The translations under genes and the position numbers were made by a program. The notes under the pieces were generated by a model. The model saw nothing but the letters and a program-made list of their open reading frames with translations, made no database searches and was not told where the DNA came from. Positions 6,068-11,411 of a DNA stretch of 11,411 nucleotides are shown here, in pieces (within the stretch, counting starts at the first letter, position 1; the number at the start of each line of letters is the position of its first letter). Source of the stretch: Acidobacteriota bacterium (GTDB lineage: Bacteria; Acidobacteriota; Thermoanaerobaculia; Gp7-AA8); assembly GCA_003223695.1 (NCBI GenBank), contig QHVY01000196.1:1-11411 (forward strand), read 5' to 3'.

Positions 6068-7009
6068 ATGCTTCGCAGCCGAATTGTGCTCGCCATCGCT
6101 TTCCTCGCCTCTTCCACGATTTACGCCGCCACCGGCGCGCCGGTGCACCGGACGATCAATGTCGCGCCCGGCGGAACGCTCACGATTGAGGCGGACGTCG
6201 GCGACATCCAGGTCACATCCGGCAGCGGGAACAGTGTCACAGTCGACGTGACGCAAAACTCGAGGGCCAATCGCTACATGGACATCACCGTCGATCAACA
6301 GGGCAATGACGTGAACGTTCGCGGCAAACTCGAATCGCACTGGCTCAACTGGAGCGATGCCGATGCGAAGTTCGTCGTCAGCGTTCCCTCGCGCTACAAC
6401 GTGCAGCTTTCCACGGCAGGCGGCAACATCCGGGTCAGCGACTTGCAGGGCCAGGCGCACGTGAAGACATCCGGCGGAAGCATCAAACTCGGTCACATCG
6501 ACGGTCCGGTGAATGCGAATACTTCCGGTGGTGACGTCTCGCTGGAGGGCTCCCGGGCGGCAGCCGAGATTCACACCTCCGGCGGCGGCATTCGCATCGG
6601 CGATGTCGCCGGCAATCTCCAGGCGAAGACTTCCGGCGGCTCGATCGAGATCCGCCGCGCCGGCGCCGATCTCTACGCGCGGACTTCCGGCGGCGGCATC
6701 ACGATCGACGAGGCCCTCGGCACGGTTGACGCCCAAACCTCCGGGGGATCGATTCAGGCTCGTCTCGCGCAGCAGCCGCGCGCTGACTCGCGCCTTTCGA
6801 CATCGGGCGGCGGAATCACGGTTTCGATCGCGCCGAATGTTTCGGTGGACCTCGACGCGCACACCAGCGGCGGTGATGTCGACACAGAAGTGCCAATCAC
6901 CCTTCTCGGCAAGCAGAGTGAATCGTCGCTCGAAGGCAAAATCAACGGTGGCGGACCGAAGCTGATGCTGCGCTCCTCCGGTGGGGATATTCGCGTCAGG
7001 AAGTTGTGA
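6068..7009 (+). CDS. Exported DUF4097-family beta-repeat protein
   Basis: A 313-residue protein starting at ATG 6068 with a consensus AAGGAG (6056-6061) six bases upstream. Residues 1-20 are a signal peptide. After an N-terminal beta domain (25-110), a regular array of (T/S)SGG-containing turns forms a likely right-handed beta-solenoid. TSGG-type turns start near residues 133, 151, 169, 187, 205 and 223, exactly 18 residues apart; looser copies occur at 115, 244, 265 and 302. Each unit reads roughly TSGGxIxI..hxGxhxA. From family knowledge DUF4097 proteins are beta-strand repeat proteins of the envelope, without known catalysis, often encoded near membrane or sigma/anti-sigma regulators. Here the gene is coupled to a DUF2127 membrane protein by a 4-bp overlap. 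No catalytic residues are evident. Confidence 0.88.
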   Translation: MLRSRIVLAIAFLASSTIYAATGAPVHRTINVAPGGTLTIEADVGDIQVTSGSGNSVTVDVTQNSRANRYMDITVDQQGNDVNVRGKLESHWLNWSDADAKFVVSVPSRYNVQLSTAGGNIRVSDLQGQAHVKTSGGSIKLGHIDGPVNANTSGGDVSLEGSRAAAEIHTSGGGIRIGDVAGNLQAKTSGGSIEIRRAGADLYARTSGGGITIDEALGTVDAQTSGGSIQARLAQQPRADSRLSTSGGGITVSIAPNVSVDLDAHTSGGDVDTEVPITLLGKQSESSLEGKINGGGPKLMLRSSGGDIRVRKL

Positions 7010-7461
7010 AGCGAGATCGCGTTCTCGCCGCGATTGCGCTTTTCCGCCTAACAAAGGCCACCTTCCTGATTCTCGCCGGCGTCGGCGTCCTGCAACTGCT
7101 CCGTCCCGACGTCGCAGCGCACGTTCGCGATTGGTTGCGCTCGTATCCGCTCCTTCTCAAATACCATCCGGATCGCGCGTTCGGATCCCCACATCGAATT
7201 GAACTCGTCGCCGCAGCCGCATTCGCATACGCAGCGCTGTTCATTACCGAAGGGATTGGCCTGTGGCTGCAGAAACCGTGGGCCGAGTGGCTGACGATTG
7301 TGGCCACCACATCGTTCATTCCGTTCGAAGTGTGGGAGATAGTCAAGAGGTTGACTATTTTGCGAGTCGCGCTGGTGATCGCGAACCTCGCGATCGTGAT
7401 TTACCTCATCGCCATACGCTGGTCAGCCCGCGAGCATCGCCTTGGCCGAGTCGCGAGCTGA
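7006..7461 (+). CDS. DUF2127 family integral membrane protein
   Basis: A 151-residue protein beginning at GTG 7006, inside the GTGA shared with the stop of the DUF4097 gene, so translation is coupled. Four hydrophobic segments are seen at about 14-32, 66-87, 94-112 and 118-138. The block EGIGLWLQKPWAEWLTIVAT (82-101) followed by SFIPFEVWE (103-111) is the hallmark of DUF2127, an inner-membrane family of unknown function. A cytosolic, basic N-terminus (MKRDR) fits. Coupling to an exported beta-repeat protein suggests a shared envelope role; that is inference. Its last 39 bases overlap the convergent oxidoreductase gene. Confidence 0.87.
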   Translation: MKRDRVLAAIALFRLTKATFLILAGVGVLQLLRPDVAAHVRDWLRSYPLLLKYHPDRAFGSPHRIELVAAAAFAYAALFITEGIGLWLQKPWAEWLTIVATTSFIPFEVWEIVKRLTILRVALVIANLAIVIYLIAIRWSAREHRLGRVAS

Positions 7462-8700
7462 GGCCAGCGCTGCATCGGAGAGGAGGCCGACGTCGCCGAC
7501 CCAGTCGCCCGCGAGAAACAGGCCGCGGATCGGAGTCACCGCAGCCGGGCGGGCGGCGGGGGCGGGGGGCACCAGCGCGTTCGAGACGGTCATCGAAGGG
7601 AGAAATCGGCAGTGCACGACGGCGTCGCGCCACTGCGGCTGCATCTCGTCGAGCAGCGCTTCGAGCTCGGCCTGATCGCCGCCGCCGTAACGCGAGACGT
7701 GAATCAGCGCGCCGCCCTTCGGCGTGAGCTGCGCCCATCGCGAGTGCACTGAGTAATACAGCGGGCGGTCGATGCCGATGGCGAAGGTTTTCTTGGGCTG
7801 CGGCAATCGCGAAAGCGCGACGTCGAGCGTTGACAGAAGGACAGGGGTCATCGGCGGCCACGACACTTCGCCGATGAGATCGCGCGCCGTCGCCGGATCG
7901 ACCGCCAGAAGCACGGTGTCGGCTGCCAGCCGCGTCCCGCGCGAGTCGCCGGGGAGAGGCCGCAGATACGACTGTGTCTCTGTTTGCGATTCCGACTCCA
8001 GACCGCCGATCTCGATCGCCTGCACTGCGCCGTCGTGATCGACGCGCACTACCCTGGAGCTGGTGATGAAGTTCACGCCAGCGGCAACGGCCGAGCTATG
8101 CAGCGCATCGACGATCTTCTGCCATCCCTCGTCGACGTAAATCACTCCGCGCATCACGAGGCGAAGTTGATTCAGCGCCGCTCCGGCGTTGAGCTTCTCC
8201 ATCTCGTTGCAATATGTCGCCACACGCAGAAGGGCTTCGAGAGTCTCGCGCACACGAGTGCGCGCGACGTTGCGATCGAGCCACTGGCGAACAGAGATCC
8301 CCCCGAATTGCGACGCCTTTTTCAGCCGCCGGATTCGCAGAAGGAGCTTCGATGCCTCCCACTTGTCGGCAGCGGTGAGGAGTCCCGTGGCCCACAGCGA
8401 CCACAGTCCCGTCGGCAGTCGATGTCGCTCGTCGTGATAGAGCGCAATTCCAGATTGTTTTGGCACGCCGCCGCGAACTGGAATTCCGAGCTCTGCGAGA
8501 ACTTTCGATCCCTCGCCGCCGCGATAAAAGGCGTGGGGACCGAGGTTGAAACGGTAGCCGTGGCGGAGATGAGTGACCGCGCGGCCGCCGAGGTAACGTC
8601 GTTTTTCGAAGAGCGTGACGGTGCGCCCACCGCGCGCCAGATAGATGGAGGCAGCCAGACCGGCGATGCCTCCGCCGACGATCACGACATTGTTTGGCAA
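7423..8700 (-). CDS. FAD-dependent oxidoreductase, phytoene desaturase/amine oxidase-like
   Basis: A 425-residue flavoprotein if it starts at TTG 8700. The N-terminus is the FAD-binding Rossmann motif VVIVGGGIAGLAASIYLARG (5-24), followed by FEKRRYLGGRA (31-41), the second dinucleotide-binding motif of the phytoene-desaturase/protoporphyrinogen-oxidase superfamily. The C-terminal FAD block GLFLAGDWVGDVGLLSDAAL is present. Substrate is unknown; carotenoid, sterol-like or amine substrates are typical of the superfamily. There is no ATG near the start. TTG 8769 and GTG 8739 are in frame upstream, but they add a stretch with no family resemblance that lies over the promoter of the divergent gene at 8803. 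The chosen TTG has a weak AGGA 11 nt upstream. The start is therefore uncertain; the product class is firm. Confidence 0.88.
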   Translation of the reverse strand: MPNNVVIVGGGIAGLAASIYLARGGRTVTLFEKRRYLGGRAVTHLRHGYRFNLGPHAFYRGGEGSKVLAELGIPVRGGVPKQSGIALYHDERHRLPTGLWSLWATGLLTAADKWEASKLLLRIRRLKKASQFGGISVRQWLDRNVARTRVRETLEALLRVATYCNEMEKLNAGAALNQLRLVMRGVIYVDEGWQKIVDALHSSAVAAGVNFITSSRVVRVDHDGAVQAIEIGGLESESQTETQSYLRPLPGDSRGTRLAADTVLLAVDPATARDLIGEVSWPPMTPVLLSTLDVALSRLPQPKKTFAIGIDRPLYYSVHSRWAQLTPKGGALIHVSRYGGGDQAELEALLDEMQPQWRDAVVHCRFLPSMTVSNALVPPAPAARPAAVTPIRGLFLAGDWVGDVGLLSDAALASARDSAKAMLAG

Positions 8701-8733
8701 ACCGACTGCGATCCTATCGCGCGCATCTCGCGA

Positions 8734-8761
8734 TTGCACGCTGCGCTTTTCTTGGTAGAAT
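8734..8761 (+). promoter_or_regulatory. Probable promoter of the 8803-10816 operon
   Basis: A -10 hexamer TAGAAT (8756-8761, 5 of 6 consensus bases) is preceded by TTGCAC (8734-8739, matching TTG of the -35) at 16-bp spacing. This places transcription start near 8768, about 35 nt ahead of the ATG at 8803, which has an AAGG at 8794-8797. No other promoter-like sequence is seen before the next two genes, so all three plus-strand genes may share this one. Confidence 0.5.
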
Positions 8762-8802
8762 CCGGCCAAAATTCGCGGGCTCAGCGAGTCCGAAAGGCAG
8801 CC

Positions 8803-9267
8803 ATGAAGAAAATCGTCGTCGGAATTGCCTTGCTTCTTACCTCCATGGCGGCGATCGCCGCCGACGCACAGACCCGGCCGGAGATCGCACCGCCATCGAA
8901 TGGCGAAGACTGGATGCGGCTGAGCAGCACCGAAAAACTGTTCTGGTCCATCGGCTACTCGTCGGGCTACGTCGATGCGCTGAACAAAATTGACGTCGCA
9001 TCAGGACCGAACTCGCCATGCGCCAGCCTCGCGGCGCGCACCGAACGGCAGACGTCAACGGCGGGCAAGGTCAGCGGATTCGAGCTCGTCTCGGGACTGG
9101 AAAAGTTTTACGCGGATCCGGCGAATGCGCAGGTGCCCATCGGCAGCGCTATTCGCATTTACCTTCTGCAAGCGAGCGGAAAAGATCAGACGACGATCCA
9201 GGAGCTCATCGAGACTGCCCGGCTCCTCGGCGCCGAATCGGCGCGCCGCCCCGCGGTCAAGCAGTAG
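8803..9267 (+). CDS. Small exported protein of unknown function
   Basis: A 154-residue protein with AAGG five bases before the ATG. Residues 1-20 are a signal peptide (MKKIVVGIALLLTSMAAIAA). The mature part has a conserved-looking core: DWMRLSSTEKLFWSIGYSSG (36-55), then GLEKFYADPANAQVPIGSAI (98-117), then a helix TTIQELIETARLL. The W..l...K..F..GY..G and FYADPxN...P patterns resemble small secreted proteins of Acidobacteriota and, loosely, the Rap1a/Tai layout, but the paired cysteines of that family are missing (only C73). I do not assign a function. It is first in a tight plus-strand run: the next gene begins 7 nt after its TAG. Confidence 0.75.
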   Translation: MKKIVVGIALLLTSMAAIAADAQTRPEIAPPSNGEDWMRLSSTEKLFWSIGYSSGYVDALNKIDVASGPNSPCASLAARTERQTSTAGKVSGFELVSGLEKFYADPANAQVPIGSAIRIYLLQASGKDQTTIQELIETARLLGAESARRPAVKQ

Positions 9268-9274
9268 CGCGCCG

Positions 9275-9700
9275 GTGTTGCTGGTCGCAGCCGCAGTCCT
9301 TATCGCTGCGACCTCCGACGTCTCGATTCGCAAGGAGCTGATCGACGCCGCGAAGGCGAACGATCTCCGCCACTTCGATGCGGCAATCGAGCGCGCGCAG
9401 ACGTTTATCGATTCGATGCCGGTCGGTGCGCGCCGAAACGCGTTCCGCCGGGCGATCCTGATCGCCACCGACATGTCGCGTGTCTGGCACTTTGAGCGCA
9501 GCGACGCGTACGGCCTTTATTACGATGACGAGCGCCTGCCGTTCTATTACGACCGTCTGGCCTCCGAGTACCCGTCGTATCCAAAATTCATCGAGGAGTA
9601 CCGGGTGATCGACAACAGCGGCCTGCCGCAATACCCCACGCGCGAGACTCGAGCGTTCCTCCTACGCCTGCTTCAAAACAACGGCGGCAAATCGCCGTAG
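9275..9700 (+). CDS. Small exported or membrane-anchored protein of unknown function
   Basis: About 141 residues if translation starts at GTG 9275. That start gives a hydrophobic leader (MLLVAAAVLIAATS) directly before a helical region rich in charged residues (SIRKELIDAAKANDLRHFDA), then WHFERSDAYGLYYDDERLPF (71-90) and an aromatic-rich part containing YYDRLASEYPSYPKF. I recognise no family. The frame stays open upstream into the preceding gene, but that portion is Arg/Ser-rich and is the shadow of the preceding signal-peptide protein. The leader has no positive N-terminal residues, so export is plausible rather than certain. It lies 7 nt after the preceding stop and ends 9 nt before the phosphatase start, so it is very likely cotranscribed with both. 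Confidence 0.68.
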   Translation: MLLVAAAVLIAATSDVSIRKELIDAAKANDLRHFDAAIERAQTFIDSMPVGARRNAFRRAILIATDMSRVWHFERSDAYGLYYDDERLPFYYDRLASEYPSYPKFIEEYRVIDNSGLPQYPTRETRAFLLRLLQNNGGKSP

Positions 9701-9709
9701 AACACTCAC

Positions 9710-10816
9710 GTGGCTCGTATCCGCGACTGGCTGGACCTCGGCCGCAATACCATCGAATCGCTGAAGATCAGCGACGCCACCCGTTTCTACGAGACCGAGT
9801 GGCCAGAAACGAAGAAGATGCTCATCGCCGATCACCGCGAGGCGATCGAAGGCGAGCGGAAGCGCCTGCGACGATTCGTTCGCACGCGCAGCGCCATTCT
9901 CTACGGTCTGGCGAAACGACTGGCGCCGCTGCGCCGCCTGCTCTTTGTAGTCGCCTTCGTTTGGTTTTTCATTTGCCTGTTCGGGCTCGCAACGCGAGAG
10001 ATCGGAATTCGCGGATGGCCGCTCGTCGAAATGGCAGCGTGCTTCATGTTGATGACCGTGCTGCTGGCGATGGAGCTGATCGACAAAATCAAATATCGCG
10101 ACGAGCTGGAGCTCGCGCGCGACCTGCAGGCGGATCTGATTCCGAAACAGCCGGCGCAGACGCCCCAGTACGACGTCGCAGCGTTCAATGAAATCGCAAA
10201 CACGGTTGGCGGTGACATCTACGATTTCGTTCCACTGCCCGATGGCCGCTTCGCGATTCTCTTCGGCGATGCATCGGGACACGGAATGGCCGCTGGGCTC
10301 GTGATGGCTGTAGCGCACGCTGCGTTTCGCACTCAGCTCGACGTCGATCCATCGCCCGCAGCGATCATCACCGCACTCAATCGCATCCTCTGCCGCACCG
10401 GCGGCCCTCGATCGTTTTTCGCCTGTTGCTACGTACTCCTTTCGCCGAACGGCGACTTCGTTGCGATCACCGCGGGTCATCCGGAGATTTTGAAAATCGA
10501 CCGTGCCGGAAAAGTCGTCGATCGCCTCGGCAAGGGCTCGTATCCCCTCGGAATCAAGACCACGCTCTCGTGGCAGGAGATTCGTGACACGCTGCAATGC
10601 GGCGAGCGGCTGCTGCTTCACTCCGATGGTTTGACCGAGGCGCGCAATCGGACTGGTCACGAGTTCGGTGACTCCTACGTCGAAGCGATCGTGAGTTGGA
10701 ATCCGAGCGCCGCTCCCGCCGCGATGGTCAATTCATTGGTCGATGAGTGGAAAGCCTTCGCCACCGGCCGAGAGCCGGAAGACGATGTCTCGATCGCGGT
10801 GGTGCAAAGGCGGTAA
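9710..10816 (+). CDS. Membrane-anchored SpoIIE/PP2C-family serine phosphatase
   Basis: A 368-residue protein from GTG 9710. Residues 1-76 are basic and helical. Two transmembrane helices follow (77-94, LLFVVAFVWFFICLFGLA; 104-122, PLVEMAACFMLMTVLLAME), a short linker helix (ELARDLQADLIPKQ, 134-147), then a PP2C/SpoIIE domain (about 155-367). Metal-binding acids are in place: GGDIYDF (167-173), GDASGHGM (186-193), SDGLTEAR (305-312) and EPEDDVSIAV (355-364). Such RsbU-type enzymes dephosphorylate anti-sigma-factor antagonists (STAS proteins) in partner-switching pathways. No STAS or RsbW-like partner is in the window, so the target is unknown. It lacks HAMP, PAS or GAF domains; sensing might use the N-terminus or the two exported proteins encoded upstream. 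The Shine-Dalgarno is weak. Confidence 0.92.
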   Translation: MARIRDWLDLGRNTIESLKISDATRFYETEWPETKKMLIADHREAIEGERKRLRRFVRTRSAILYGLAKRLAPLRRLLFVVAFVWFFICLFGLATREIGIRGWPLVEMAACFMLMTVLLAMELIDKIKYRDELELARDLQADLIPKQPAQTPQYDVAAFNEIANTVGGDIYDFVPLPDGRFAILFGDASGHGMAAGLVMAVAHAAFRTQLDVDPSPAAIITALNRILCRTGGPRSFFACCYVLLSPNGDFVAITAGHPEILKIDRAGKVVDRLGKGSYPLGIKTTLSWQEIRDTLQCGERLLLHSDGLTEARNRTGHEFGDSYVEAIVSWNPSAAPAAMVNSLVDEWKAFATGREPEDDVSIAVVQRR

Positions 10817-10819
10817 CTC

Positions 10820-11218
10820 TCAGCCCTCTCCCTCGGGAGAGGGTGGCCCGAAGGGCCAGGTGAGGGGCAGCCGCGACAAGATCGCAGAAATGATTGTGTC
10901 AGCAGCAGCATCGGGCTCTCGACACACTTGCACGTTCGAAATCCGGACGACTGCAATTCCTACGTGACGTCGATATTTCGTACGTGCCTCGTCGTAATAC
11001 CATCGCCACAGATGGCCCGAGCCGTCGATCTCTACGACAAGCTTCAGCGCATCGCAGTAAAAATCGGCGATAAATGGTCCGATCGGATACTGCCGTCGAA
11101 ACTTCCAGCCGCCAAATCGTCGATCGCGAAGCCAGCGCCACACGATGCGTTCGGCCCGCGTGGACTGCTTCCTCAGCTCGCGAGCGCGTTGAGTGCCAAC
11201 GTCGCTGTGCTCATGCAC
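10820..11218 (-). CDS. DUF559 endonuclease-fold protein with repeat-derived tail
   Basis: About 132 residues from GTG 11218 (GAGG about 10 nt upstream). The DUF559 core is clear: RARELRKQSTRAERIVWRWL (11-30), RRFGGWKFRRQYPIGPFIAD (33-52) and the acidic strand LVVEIDGSGH (60-69), then YYDEARTKYRRHVGIAVVRI (74-93). The fold is Vsr/restriction-endonuclease-like, and ADF plus EIDG supply the expected acidic residues. Function in vivo is not established for the family. After SAILSR (111-116) the last 16 residues (PLTWPFGPPSPEGEG region) and the stop are translated from the adjacent palindromic repeat. Open frame also extends upstream into the right-hand repeat, giving a possible but implausible N-terminal extension. 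The gene is thus bracketed by inverted repeat copies. It converges on the phosphatase gene, 3 nt away. Confidence 0.8.
   Translation of the reverse strand: MHEHSDVGTQRARELRKQSTRAERIVWRWLRDRRFGGWKFRRQYPIGPFIADFYCDALKLVVEIDGSGHLWRWYYDEARTKYRRHVGIAVVRISNVQVCREPDAAADTIISAILSRLPLTWPFGPPSPEGEG
10824..10868. repeat. Two-hairpin repeat, left copy flanking DUF559
   Basis: Hairpin 1 is CCCTCTCCC (10824-10832), TC, GGGAGAGGG (10835-10843). Hairpin 2 is TGGCCC (10844-10849), GAA, GGGCCA (10853-10858). A GGTGAGGGGC tail (10859-10868) follows. The element starts 7 nt after the phosphatase stop and encodes the C-terminal tail of the DUF559 protein on the other strand. It could act as a bidirectional terminator, but no T-tract follows. 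An inverted copy is found at 11269-11314. Confidence 0.75.
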
Positions 11219-11268
11219 ACGTCGAACATACCTCGGTCGCTGATTCGCACCACCGCTTGTAGAAATAC

Positions 11269-11314
11269 GCCCCTCACCCGGCGCTTCGCGCCACCCTCTC
11301 CCGGTGGGAGAGGG
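11269..11314. repeat. Two-hairpin repeat, right inverted copy flanking DUF559
   Basis: This is the reverse-complement counterpart of the element at 10824-10868. It has GCCCCTCACC (11269-11278), then GGCGC/TTC/GCGCC (11280-11292), then CCCTCTCCC (11294-11302), GGT, GGGAGAGGG (11306-11314). Compared with the left copy, one base pair of the second stem is swapped from C-G to G-C while pairing and the GAA loop (TTC on this strand) are kept. The two copies enclose 400 bp, essentially the DUF559 gene. Confidence 0.75.
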
Positions 11315-11411
11315 CACTGTTGGAGCGCTTCGCGCCACCTTCTCCCGGTCGGAGAGGGCACTGTTGGAGCGCTTCGCGCCACCTTCTCCCGGTCGGAGAG
11401 GGCACTGGTCA
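11281..11411. repeat. 44-bp tandem repeat, about three copies, running off the window
   Basis: The unit beginning GCGCTTCGCGCCACC recurs at 11281, 11325 and 11369, a constant 44-bp period. Copies two and three are nearly identical (both have TTCTCCCGGTCGGAGAGGGC), while the first has CTCTCCCGGTGGGAGAGGGC and merges into the right-hand two-hairpin repeat. Each unit keeps both hairpins in degenerate form plus an ACTGTTGGA spacer. The array reaches the right edge, so copy number is unknown. No gene is seen in 11219-11411. Confidence 0.8.

Noticed and set aside
5941..6117. N-terminal extension of the flavin-reductase-like protein
   Set aside because: The extra residues are translated GTTGGCC repeat and antisense of the DUF4097 signal peptide; homologues start at MPIDESAF-like positions.
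7984..8802. Long plus-strand open frame running into the small exported protein at 8803
   Set aside because: It is antisense to the FAD oxidoreductase, whose protein motifs are unmistakable; the real start is ATG 8803 with a signal peptide and Shine-Dalgarno.
11219..11338. N-terminal extension of the DUF559 protein
   Set aside because: The added residues are encoded by the flanking repeat and resemble no DUF559 N-terminus; GTG 11218 is adjacent to the conserved core.
11281..11411. Possible CRISPR array
   Set aside because: The units are contiguous 44-bp tandem copies without unique spacers, and no cas genes are present.

Overview
This is a GC-rich, densely packed piece of a Gram-negative-type bacterial chromosome. 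Several small exported proteins, a BlaR1-associated secreted repeat protein, DUF4097 and DUF2127 genes, a membrane SpoIIE-type phosphatase and abundant palindromic intergenic repeats together resemble Acidobacteriota or a related soil lineage. That placement is inference from gene content only. No rRNA, tRNA, CRISPR array or transposase is visible.

Layout. (1) 1-1385, minus strand: the start of a secreted protein with GY-ended repeats (cut by the left edge), behind a promoter that carries two BlaI/MecI-like dyads, then a 59-bp palindromic repeat and an exported thioredoxin-fold protein lacking CxxC. (2) 1451-2593, plus: a secreted PQQ-type sugar dehydrogenase/sorbosone dehydrogenase family beta-propeller. 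(3) 2594-3539: a divergent pair, a small membrane protein with a split zinc ribbon (minus) and a uracil-DNA glycosylase-superfamily protein (plus). (4) 3504-5940, minus: a flavin-reductase-like protein translationally coupled to an alpha/beta-hydrolase esterase, then a repeat element, then MoaA of molybdenum cofactor synthesis. (5) 6068-7461, plus: an exported DUF4097 beta-repeat protein coupled by a GTGA overlap to a DUF2127 membrane protein. (6) 7423-8700, minus: an FAD-dependent, phytoene-desaturase-like oxidoreductase. (7) 8803-10816, plus: a probable operon of two uncharacterised exported proteins and a membrane-anchored SpoIIE/PP2C phosphatase. (8) 10820-11411: a DUF559 endonuclease-fold gene bracketed by inverted copies of a two-hairpin repeat, followed by a 44-bp tandem repeat that runs off the right edge.

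Most genes are housekeeping or envelope genes and do not form one pathway. The two most interesting signals are the repressor-type promoter at 687-730 and the DUF559 gene with its flanking structured repeats. The repeat copies there differ by a compensatory stem change, which suggests the fold is under selection. Three minus-strand genes (thioredoxin-like, esterase, DUF559) take their stop codons from repeat elements.
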